Assembly (NCBI GenBank): GCA_964540165.1
Contig: CAZILU010000109.1
Location: forward strand, 1 to 10,924
Origin: Mariniphaga sp964540165
GTDB lineage: Bacteria > Bacteroidota > Bacteroidia > Bacteroidales > Prolixibacteraceae
Direction: 5' to 3'
DNA: 10,924 bases
Of this stretch, positions 1-6,209 are shown piece by piece. The notes beneath the pieces are model-generated. The model worked only from the letters and a program-made list of their open reading frames with translations. It was not told the origin of the DNA and ran no database searches. Within the stretch, counting starts at the first letter, position 1. Each line of letters begins with the position of its first letter. Both the position numbers and the translations under genes were made by a program.

Positions 1-1
1 A

Positions 2-1255
2 TCGGCTGCTGATGGTTCGGTTCTGGGTATGGATGCCGTTCTGAGTATGAATGATAAGCTGGTGGTTGTTTCAGCCGACCAGGTGAATACAACGGTCTAT
101 CGCCTGGATGTTACCGAAGCAGGTCTTAGCAGTAATGCATATCTAACGTCTAACCGCTGGCAGATTAATGTGTCGGTCGATCCGAAGAGTGGATCAGAGA
201 CATCGGCTGAGAATGACGGCGTGGGATCGATCTCCGGATTCGATTACGGTACCACCATCCGTTCCATCGTTGACAACATCAACATTCCTGCCGGAGCCAT
301 GTTGACAGTGATTGACGGTAATGGTGCTTATGTACCCTATACAACCCTGAATTTTGATACTACCTATGTGAGTGTAACGGTGAACCCCGGGATCTTCCTG
401 GATGTATTGGCCGAAGATAATGAGACGCGTATTGTTTATCAGTTGCAGCCCAGTACCTCGGAGAGCGATGCATTCATTCTTTCCGATCTGTATGAGGTGT
501 CTCAGATGGACAATCTGATTCAATATGTGCCGCGTGGTACCAACTTCCAGGCATTCCTCACCAACATCATCCCATCGTTGGGTGCCAGCCTGAAACTGGT
601 TGACAAGATGGGATTTGAACGGACACAGGGGAACATCCGCGAAGATGACAAGGTGGTGGTAACTTCGGCTAACGGCCAGACCACCCGGGTCTATTTTATC
701 TCGTTCCTGGCTACATCAACCCTTCCGCAAACCACTTACTTAGCGTATGTGTTGTCGGAGGCTTACTCGGTAGATCAGGTGGACTACATCATCGATGCCG
801 GACTGGCACAACTCACAACAGAGACCCTGTTGGATGAGTTTATCTCATATCTGATGCCAAGCCTGGGTGCAACGTTAGCTGTGGTTGATAAGAACGGTGA
901 AGTTAGAAGTTCGGGTGACCTGAATGACGGCGATCAGCTGGTGGTGACGTCAGCCGATGGAAAGATATCTGTCATCTATACACTGAAACTGGAAATTGTC
1001 TCTGCCGGTACCATTGGGATGCCGAAACAGATTGAGATCTTCCCGAACCCGGCAAATAACAGGCTTAATATTCAGGGTGTTGACGCTGGTAATCGCATTC
1101 AGATCTACAGTGCTGCAGGTGCTCTCGTTCGCGAAGTGAAAGCTCAAAACAGCCTTGAAGTTATCTCTCTGGAACAAATTCCTTCCGGTGTGTTTATGAT
1201 TGTTATCAGCGATAACGATCAGATCATTGGAAGATATAAGGCTATTCGAAAATAG
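2..1255 (+). CDS. Secreted repeat protein with C-terminal T9SS sorting domain (5' end outside window)
   Basis: The frame is open from base 2, with no start codon in a suitable context; ATG at 29 lies inside a repeat module, so the gene begins upstream and only its C-terminal ~417 residues are visible. The visible part holds one partial and three fuller copies of a beta-rich module with a 'VVTSADG...YTL' ending, as in Ig-like or cadherin-like stalk modules of secreted Bacteroidota proteins. The last ~75 residues, from about base 1028, start with IEIFPNPANN and end in KAIRK. This is the type A T9SS sorting domain, normally cleaved during export through the outer membrane when the protein is anchored to the surface or released. 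The module stalk suggests an adhesin or a spacer for an N-terminal catalytic domain that cannot be seen. A strong terminator follows at once, so this is the end of its transcription unit. Function beyond surface export is unknown. Confidence 0.88.
   Translation, partial: SAADGSVLGMDAVLSMNDKLVVVSADQVNTTVYRLDVTEAGLSSNAYLTSNRWQINVSVDPKSGSETSAENDGVGSISGFDYGTTIRSIVDNINIPAGAMLTVIDGNGAYVPYTTLNFDTTYVSVTVNPGIFLDVLAEDNETRIVYQLQPSTSESDAFILSDLYEVSQMDNLIQYVPRGTNFQAFLTNIIPSLGASLKLVDKMGFERTQGNIREDDKVVVTSANGQTTRVYFISFLATSTLPQTTYLAYVLSEAYSVDQVDYIIDAGLAQLTTETLLDEFISYLMPSLGATLAVVDKNGEVRSSGDLNDGDQLVVTSADGKISVIYTLKLEIVSAGTIGMPKQIEIFPNPANNRLNIQGVDAGNRIQIYSAAGALVREVKAQNSLEVISLEQIPSGVFMIVISDNDQIIGRYKAIRK
239..991 (+). 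repeat. Three diverged tandem stalk modules within the T9SS protein
   Basis: Protein-level repeats lie at about 239-451, 527-709 and 812-991, and the tail of a fourth occupies 2-109. Each has a hydrophobic 'F-x-x-x-I/L' helix-like start, a 'GA-x-L-x-V-x-D' strand and a closing 'D-x-V/L-V-V-T-S-A-D/N-G' strand with Tyr two to eight residues later. The third and fourth copies share IPSLGASL / MPSLGATL. The copies are diverged at the DNA level, so they are old duplications rather than a recently expanded array. Confidence 0.6.
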
Positions 1256-1281
1256 TGAATAAATTTTAATGTTATTGGTTT

Positions 1282-1312
1282 AAAAGGCTGCCCGGGTAGG
1301 GCAGCCTTTTTG
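1282..1312 (+). terminator. Rho-independent terminator of the T9SS gene
   Basis: A perfect 12-bp stem (1282-1293 pairing with 1299-1310) encloses the 5-base loop gggta, and the distal arm ends in a T run. The core arm is GGCTGCCC/GGGCAGCC. It starts 26 bases after the TAG stop at 1253-1255. The upstream A run mirrors the T run, so it could also work for transcription from the other side. Confidence 0.9.
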
Positions 1313-1549
1313 TTAAAGGGTAAGAAATGGGTGTTTCGTTGTCCTGGTTTTCAATTGGATTACGCTGATTTTAATGTGCCGGCATTTAAAATGAATATGG
1401 ATTAGGATGCATCTCAGCCGATGAAGTGAACGGCGATTGGGAACAAATATGAGTGACATCGTTGAGGCATGAAAAAAATTTAAAGGGATAAAATGAATCA
1501 GGGAGGCAATTAGTTGCAAGTATCAACGGGAGAATATAAAAAAAATAAT

Positions 1550-1557
1550 TAATTTTG
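1550..1557 (+). promoter_or_regulatory. Candidate Bacteroidota -7 element for the 3-keto-glycoside operon
   Basis: TAATTTTG matches the Bacteroidota sigma-70 (SigABfr) -7 consensus TAnnTTTG exactly. No good TTG -33 box lies at the usual 19-21 base distance (the nearest TTG is at 1514-1516, 33 bases away), so an activator may be needed or the match may be chance in AT-rich DNA. If real, transcription would start around 1562-1568, giving a leader of roughly 45-50 bases. Confidence 0.4.
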
Positions 1558-1563
1558 CCTCTA

Positions 1564-1579
1564 CCGTGTTCGTACACGG
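1564..1579. promoter_or_regulatory. 16-bp inverted repeat just after the -7 box (possible operator or leader hairpin)
   Basis: CCGTGT and ACACGG form a perfect 6-bp inverted repeat around the 4-base centre TCGT. It begins 6 bases after the candidate -7 element and ends 32 bases before the first ATG. Its position suits a repressor operator over the transcription start, or a 5'-end hairpin that stabilises the mRNA. The regulator is unknown; no regulator gene lies in the window. Confidence 0.4.
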
Positions 1580-1611
1580 ATTTTAGAAGAAAATAAATTT
1601 TAAATTAATTG

Positions 1612-2958
1612 ATGATGAAAAAACTAAGTTATCTCTTTTTTGCCGTTTTGATATTGAGCGGATGCTCGAAAAAGAGTGATGATGGCTGGAAGGATCTGTT
1701 TAACGGGAAAGATTTAACCGGATGGAAACAGCTGAATGGTGAAGCGATATATGAGGCAGTTGACGGGATGATTGTTGGAACCACGGTTACCAATACCCCA
1801 AATTCATTTTTATGTACGGAAGAAAACTATTCCGATTTTGTTTTGGAGCTGGAGATGTTGTTGGTCGATGATTTTAATTCTGGGATGCAGTTCCGGAGTG
1901 AGAGCAAACCCGATTATATGAATGGCAGGGTACATGGGTATCAATGTGAAGTGGATCCCTCCCCACGTGCCTGGAGTGCAGGTATTTATGATGAAGCACG
2001 ACGAGGCTGGCTTTATACCCTGGAGTTAAATCCCGATGCCAAAACAGCATTTAAGCATGGAGACTGGAATCACTATCGCATTGAGTGCATCGGTCCGTCT
2101 ATCAAGACCTGGCTGAACGGCGTTCCGGTATCTCACGTTATCGATGATATGACTCCTTCCGGATTTATCGCGTTACAGGTTCATGCTATCCGGGATGATT
2201 CGCTTGCCAACCGGCAGATCAAGTGGAGAAACATTCGCATCAAAACAGAGAATCTGCAGCCATCGGCCAATGAGGGAATATACGTTGTAAATCTCATTCC
2301 AAATAATTTAAGCGAATCTGAAAAAGAGCAGGGCTATAAGCTTCTGTTCGATGGTCAATCGACCGATAATTTCCGGAGCGTTGACAGCGATGAATTCCCA
2401 TCTAAAGGTTGGAGAGTACAGGATGGTTTGTTAACTGTTCTTTCAAGTGGTGGTGATCCTGAAAAAAAGGGAGGCAGTATTGTGACAAAAGAGACGTTTG
2501 GAGCGTTTGATCTGAAATTTGATTTCATGTTTACCGAAGGGGCTAATAGTGGAATAAAATATGGTTTGGGTAATAATGGATTGTCCGTTGGACTTGAGTA
2601 TCAGATTTTGGATGATAAGAAGCATCCGGATGCTAAGGCCGGGATTGATGGAAATAGAAAAATGGCATCCCTCTATGACCTGATACCGGCAAAGAAGGAA
2701 TCCCGGTTTGTGAAGGGTGCCAACGAATGGAACCAGGGGCGTATCGTGTTGTACCCTGATAATCGGGTGGAGCATTGGCTTAATGGCAGGAAGGTAGTAG
2801 AATACACGCGTGGAAGTGAAACTTTTAATGAACTGGTTTCGAAAAGCAAGTTTGCCGGGAAAGAGGGATTTGGCATGTCGGAAAAGGGGCCGATCCATAT
2901 TCAGGAGCACAATGATGAAGTTCATTTCAGAAGTTTAAAAATCAAATCATTACAATAA
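1612..2958 (+). CDS. Lipoprotein with two DUF1080 / 3-keto-disaccharide hydrolase domains
   Basis: Predicted envelope enzyme of 448 residues that likely cleaves 3-keto-glycosides, after C3 of the sugar has been oxidised. A lipoprotein signal peptide ends in LSGC (lipidated Cys18) followed by SKKSDD, whose charged residues could serve as a surface-export signal. Two tandem PF06439-type concanavalin-like domains follow. Domain 1 (about 26-212) starts WKDLFNGKDLTGWK and has GYQCEVDPS and HYRIECIGPSIKTWLNGVPV. Domain 2 (about 240-446) starts GYKLLFDGQSTDNF and has SGIKYGLG, EYQILDD and RVEHWLNGRKVVEY. Both keep the 'W-L-N-G' strand typical of the family. The family name rests on 3-keto-disaccharide hydrolysis; which domain is catalytic here is not visible. 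ATG at 1612 is the first of two adjacent ATGs (1612, 1615) and either could be used; a TTG at 1609 is a less likely start. The stop overlaps the next start by one base (TAATG), so translation is coupled. It is the first gene of the operon. Confidence 0.9.
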   Translation: MMKKLSYLFFAVLILSGCSKKSDDGWKDLFNGKDLTGWKQLNGEAIYEAVDGMIVGTTVTNTPNSFLCTEENYSDFVLELEMLLVDDFNSGMQFRSESKPDYMNGRVHGYQCEVDPSPRAWSAGIYDEARRGWLYTLELNPDAKTAFKHGDWNHYRIECIGPSIKTWLNGVPVSHVIDDMTPSGFIALQVHAIRDDSLANRQIKWRNIRIKTENLQPSANEGIYVVNLIPNNLSESEKEQGYKLLFDGQSTDNFRSVDSDEFPSKGWRVQDGLLTVLSSGGDPEKKGGSIVTKETFGAFDLKFDFMFTEGANSGIKYGLGNNGLSVGLEYQILDDKKHPDAKAGIDGNRKMASLYDLIPAKKESRFVKGANEWNQGRIVLYPDNRVEHWLNGRKVVEYTRGSETFNELVSKSKFAGKEGFGMSEKGPIHIQEHNDEVHFRSLKIKSLQ

Positions 2959-3797
2959 TGACAAACAGGAGAAGATTTTTACAGGTTGCCGGCTTAGGGA
3001 TGGCGGCCTCTGCTCTTCCGGGAATTGCATCAGCATCAACTGCCGCCGCAAAAGTAAAGAAGAGTAAGATTAAGTTTCAATTGGGGATTGCTTCTTATAC
3101 GCTACGGAAGTTCTCTACAGAGGAGGCGCTGGATATGACCCTGCGTTGTGGGGTTAACCGCATTACTTTTAAGGATATGCACCTTCCTCTTAATTCCAGC
3201 GCTTCTGACATTCAGAAGGTTGTGGCGTTATGTAAAAAGAAGGGAGTCACGCTTTATGGCGCCGGTGTCATTTACATGAAAACGAAAGAGGATGTTGACC
3301 GTGCGTTCGAATATGCTAAAGCGGCAAAAATGGATATGATTATTGGTGTTCCAAACCACGAGCTTTTGGGATATGTAGAAGAAAAGGTTAAAACGTATGA
3401 CATTAAGTTGGCGATACACAATCACGGACCGGGCGATAAGCTCTATCCAAGTGCCGAGAGTGCATACAACCTGATAAAGAAGATGGATAAACGGATGGGG
3501 CTTTGCATCGATATTGGTCATACGAAACGCATCGACCGCGATCCGGAACAGGATCTGAAAGATTACTTTGACCGGGTTCATGACATCCACATCAAGGATG
3601 TTACCGCTGCTGCCAAAGAGGGTACGACAGCGATCATCGGCCGTGGAGTGATCGATTTCCCATCGTTTATGAAAACGGTGGTAAAAATGGGATATAATGG
3701 AACCCTGGCACTTGAATATGAGGCAGAGTCAGACGATCCGCTTCCGGGAATGATGGAGAGTTTCGGGTATACCAAAGGAGTTATGGCAATGTTATAA
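2958..3797 (+). CDS. Tat-exported sugar phosphate isomerase/epimerase-like TIM-barrel protein
   Basis: A 279-residue protein of the xylose isomerase-like/AP endonuclease 2 TIM-barrel superfamily. It begins with a twin-arginine signal (NRRRFLQ, then an Ala/Gly-rich stretch to about residue 31), so it is folded, probably with bound metal, before export. Candidate metal and catalytic residues are E135 (VPNHE), H154/H156 (AIHNHGPGD), D185/H188 (CIDIGH), H211 (HIKD) and E253 (LEYE), the usual pattern of the divalent-metal members. Relatives include 3-keto-sugar processing enzymes and the large subunit of C-glycoside deglycosidases, which act on 3-keto substrates by beta-elimination. With DUF1080 and Gfo/Idh/MocA neighbours, a role as 3-keto-glycoside lyase or 3-keto-sugar isomerase in the periplasm is the best inference. 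A classical sugar-phosphate substrate is unlikely outside the cytoplasm. It overlaps the upstream stop by one base and lies 17 bases before the next gene. Confidence 0.85.
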   Translation: MTNRRRFLQVAGLGMAASALPGIASASTAAAKVKKSKIKFQLGIASYTLRKFSTEEALDMTLRCGVNRITFKDMHLPLNSSASDIQKVVALCKKKGVTLYGAGVIYMKTKEDVDRAFEYAKAAKMDMIIGVPNHELLGYVEEKVKTYDIKLAIHNHGPGDKLYPSAESAYNLIKKMDKRMGLCIDIGHTKRIDRDPEQDLKDYFDRVHDIHIKDVTAAAKEGTTAIIGRGVIDFPSFMKTVVKMGYNGTLALEYEAESDDPLPGMMESFGYTKGVMAML

Positions 3798-3814
3798 AAA
3801 TCAAAATTAATAAG

Positions 3815-5146
3815 ATGAGTTCAAACAGAAGAGATTTTTTAAGAAAGGTAACCGCCGGGGCTGCCGGAGTTGCAGCTATGGGGATTTCGGCCAAAAGTTA
3901 TGGCCGGATTATTGGTTCGAACGATCGGTTAAGAGTGGCCATTGCAGGCCTTGGGCGTCGATTGGGAGCATATTACGATCCAATCGCAGCCAGGGAGGCT
4001 AATGTAGAGCTGGTTTATCTATGCGATGTCATGGAGAAACAGCGGGAAAGGGCTGCTCAGAATTTTTCAAAGCACATCAGTTATAAACCGAAACTGGAGA
4101 ATGATATTCGTAAAGTGATTGATGACCCAAGGATTGACGTGTTGATTAATGCAACACCCGATCATTGGCACGCTCCGGGATCGATTATGGCGATGAAAGC
4201 CGGTAAACATGTATATGTAGAAAAACCATGCAGCCATAACATGTTTGAAAACGAGCTATTGGTTCAGGTCTCCGAAAAATTCAATAAAGTGGTACAGATG
4301 GGGAACCAGCAGCGTTCTTCCGATCATACCATTGAGATCATTAAGGAGATACACAACGGAACCATTGGCACGCCATACAAAGCGCTTGCTTTTTATACCA
4401 ACAGCAGGGGAGAGGTGCCACACCAGAAAAAATCACCGGTGCCGGCCGGTCTCGACTGGGAGCTTTTCCAGGGACCTGCCCCGCGTCGCGAATACACGGA
4501 GGAGACATGGGACTACAACTGGCATTGGTATGGCTGGGATTATGGAACCGCCGAAACCGGGAATAATGCGACACATGAGTTGGATGTTGCCCGTTGGGCA
4601 TTAAAGGTGAATTTCCCGTTGCATGTTGAATCAGAGGCAGCAAAGCGCCATTTTGTAAATGACGGTTGGGAGATGTACGACACTATGGATGTGACTTTCC
4701 GTTTCCCGGGCGATAAGGTAATTAAATGGGATGGTAAAAGCCGGAGCGGACACGATACCTATGGTGGTGGCCGTGGCACCATTATATACGGTAGTGAAGG
4801 GTCTGTATTTGTCGATCGGGGTAAATATATCCTATACGATCGTAGCGGAAAGGTTGTGAGAGACAGTAAGTCTGCTAACAGCGAAGCAGGAACGGCACTT
4901 GGTGGTGGTGGTGACATGACTACCGGCCATGTGATTAACTTCTTCGATGCCATCAGAGGAAAGGCTAAACTGACGGCACCCATCGATGATGCCACCATCA
5001 GTATGGCTATGGTTCATTATGCCAATATTGCATATCGCATTGGCAGAGGATTTGATATTGATAATAAAACCGGCAGGATGTTCGATCGTGAGGCCATGAA
5101 ATTGTGGAGTCGCGACTATGAACCGGGCTGGGAACCCACATTGTAA
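3815..5146 (+). CDS. Tat-exported Gfo/Idh/MocA-family oxidoreductase (probable glycoside 3-dehydrogenase)
   Basis: A 443-residue NAD(P)-dependent oxidoreductase predicted to oxidise the C3 hydroxyl of a glycoside and so prepare it for cleavage by its neighbours. The twin-arginine signal is SNRRDFLRK, with a hydrophobic Ala/Gly stretch up to about residue 27. The Rossmann fold follows: RVAIAGLGRRLG (41-51, a GxG-type turn), ATPDHWHAP (113-121) and the family EKP motif with catalytic-type Lys137 (VYVEKPCSHN). The C-terminal domain has GNQQRSS (163-169), the Trp/Tyr-rich WHWYGWDYG (236-244) and GNNATHELDVARW (249-261), whose His254 sits where the family places a catalytic His. Length is normal for exported Bacteroidota and Planctomycetota members. 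Tat export fits an enzyme carrying a tightly held dinucleotide, as in Zymomonas glucose-fructose oxidoreductase. Substrate is not readable from sequence. It is the last gene of the operon, 14 bases before a terminator. Confidence 0.9.
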   Translation: MSSNRRDFLRKVTAGAAGVAAMGISAKSYGRIIGSNDRLRVAIAGLGRRLGAYYDPIAAREANVELVYLCDVMEKQRERAAQNFSKHISYKPKLENDIRKVIDDPRIDVLINATPDHWHAPGSIMAMKAGKHVYVEKPCSHNMFENELLVQVSEKFNKVVQMGNQQRSSDHTIEIIKEIHNGTIGTPYKALAFYTNSRGEVPHQKKSPVPAGLDWELFQGPAPRREYTEETWDYNWHWYGWDYGTAETGNNATHELDVARWALKVNFPLHVESEAAKRHFVNDGWEMYDTMDVTFRFPGDKVIKWDGKSRSGHDTYGGGRGTIIYGSEGSVFVDRGKYILYDRSGKVVRDSKSANSEAGTALGGGGDMTTGHVINFFDAIRGKAKLTAPIDDATISMAMVHYANIAYRIGRGFDIDNKTGRMFDREAMKLWSRDYEPGWEPTL

Positions 5147-5159
5147 GTCACATTAAAAG

Positions 5160-5193
5160 CGGGATTCTTTGATTAAAGAGAATCCCGTTTTTT
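5160..5193 (+). terminator. Rho-independent terminator of the 3-keto-glycoside operon
   Basis: CGGGATTCT (5160-5168) pairs perfectly with AGAATCCCG (5179-5187) around a 10-base loop that can pair further in an alternative register (cttt/aaag). Six T residues follow (5188-5193). It begins 14 bases after the stop of the oxidoreductase gene, so the DUF6807 gene beyond it probably has its own promoter. Confidence 0.9.
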
Positions 5194-5220
5194 CTGTCAG
5201 ATGATAACGATTCAGCTCTA

Positions 5221-5251
5221 TTGCTGACTCTTGTGCTGTGTTAACATTTTG
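5221..5251 (+). promoter_or_regulatory. Weak candidate promoter for the DUF6807 gene
   Basis: TTG at 5221-5223 and ACATTTTG at 5244-5251 are 20 bases apart, the usual Bacteroidota -33/-7 spacing. The -7 keeps TTTG but lacks the leading TA, so the match is partial. A promoter is expected between the terminator and the gene, and this is the best candidate in the 91 bases available. Confidence 0.3.
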
Positions 5252-5284
5252 TCAAGCCGGATAAATGATTGATAAATCGGATTT

Positions 5285-6205
5285 ATGAAACCTACTTTTT
5301 TGATCTCAATACTGGTTTTTCTTTTTACCGGAAACATAACAGCTCAAATAACGCTGGAGCATGTCGATGGCGGATTATTGCTTTTGGAAAGAGGAGAGAA
5401 GGTTCTCAAACTACAGACAGAACCGTTGAATTACCAGGGGACCTATGAGCGCCGTAACTATATTCACCCATTGTGGGGAATCGATGGGGCGGTGTTAACG
5501 GAAGATTTTCCCCCGGATCATCTTCACCATCGGGGAATTTACTGGGCGTGGCACCAGGTATGGATTGATGGCAAGAGGATCGGAGATCCCTGGGAGATAA
5601 AAAGTTTCACCCAACGCATCACCGGGATTGAGTTTATATCACAACGAGGTGGATCCGGATTGATTAAAACCGAGGTGGAGTGGTTATCGGACCAATGGAT
5701 GAAGGAGAAGCAGATGGTGCCATATTTGAAGGAGCATACTTCCATCGCCATTTATCCACAGACTAAAAATTACCGAAGGATTGATTTTGAAATTTCCCTT
5801 TTGGCGTTGGAGGATAAACTCTCTATTGGTGGTTCAGAGGACGTTAAAGGGTATAGTGGATTTTCAGTACGGATGGTTCTTCCTGAAGATGTGCTGTTTT
5901 TGGGTCCGGATGGTGCCGTTGAACCTCAGGTTACGCAGGTTACCTCGCCGGGATACGTTAATGTGACCGGAAGCATGGGGGTTGCCGGGAAAAATGCTGG
6001 CATTGTAATGCTGGATCACCCCGATAACCCCGGGTATCCGCAACGTTGGATTTTGCGCAAAGAGAAAAGTATGCAAAATCCGGTCTTTCCGGGACAGAAT
6101 CCGGTATCTGTTTCAACCACTGATCCTTTGGTGTTGAAATACACCTTATTGGTTTACAAAGGAACGATGAATCATAAGAAGATAATCCGGGCTGTGAGAA
6201 GGTAA
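5285..6205 (+). CDS. Exported DUF6807 (PmoA-like) protein
   Basis: A 306-residue protein with a Sec signal peptide (hydrophobic 4-15, likely cut after ITA/Q near residue 20). It belongs to DUF6807, often labelled 'methane oxygenase PmoA'; it has nothing of the membrane methane monooxygenase subunit, so that label should not be carried over. The family signatures are clear: RRNYIHPLWGIDG (56-68), LTEDFPPDHLHHRG (71-84) followed by YWAWHQ, and DHPDNPGYPQRW (244-255). The His/Asp cluster at 78-82 could bind a metal or sugar, but no biochemical role is established to my knowledge. The family often lies beside DUF1080, Gfo/Idh/MocA and TIM-barrel genes in Bacteroidota and Planctomycetota, as here, which suggests a part in the same glycan pathway. 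A short AT-rich inverted repeat (ataaat 5272-5277, atttat 5281-5286) overlaps the start codon. The stop lies 4 bases from the stop of the convergent gene. Confidence 0.87.
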   Translation: MKPTFLISILVFLFTGNITAQITLEHVDGGLLLLERGEKVLKLQTEPLNYQGTYERRNYIHPLWGIDGAVLTEDFPPDHLHHRGIYWAWHQVWIDGKRIGDPWEIKSFTQRITGIEFISQRGGSGLIKTEVEWLSDQWMKEKQMVPYLKEHTSIAIYPQTKNYRRIDFEISLLALEDKLSIGGSEDVKGYSGFSVRMVLPEDVLFLGPDGAVEPQVTQVTSPGYVNVTGSMGVAGKNAGIVMLDHPDNPGYPQRWILRKEKSMQNPVFPGQNPVSVSTTDPLVLKYTLLVYKGTMNHKKIIRAVRR

Positions 6206-6209
6206 TCTT

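Larger units (their letters stand above)
1313..1611. other. Intergenic region with regulatory signals, no gene seen
   Basis: About 300 bases separate the terminator from the DUF1080 lipoprotein gene. Open frames here on the minus strand are low-complexity Phe/His-rich translations with no recognisable family, so none is called. The left part contains an imperfect palindrome centred on tgccggca (1377-1384), with AT-rich flanks that pair only in part. The right part holds the candidate promoter and inverted repeat listed separately, then an A/T-rich leader (1580-1611) of the kind Bacteroidota use instead of a Shine-Dalgarno site. Confidence 0.6.

Noticed and set aside
1313..1577. Two minus-strand frames in the intergenic gap (63 and 68 codons)
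   Set aside because: They are low-complexity Phe/His/Ser-rich translations of AT-rich DNA with no family likeness.
1609..1611. TTG as start of the DUF1080 lipoprotein
   Set aside because: Two ATG codons follow immediately (1612, 1615) and give a standard MKK lipoprotein signal, so the TTG adds nothing.
4245..4604. Plus-strand 119-codon frame inside the oxidoreductase gene
   Set aside because: It is an out-of-frame shadow of a well-conserved Gfo/Idh/MocA coding region.
5285..6205. Methane oxygenase / PmoA function
   Set aside because: The label comes from an old family name; the protein is soluble and exported, and has no membrane helices beyond the signal.
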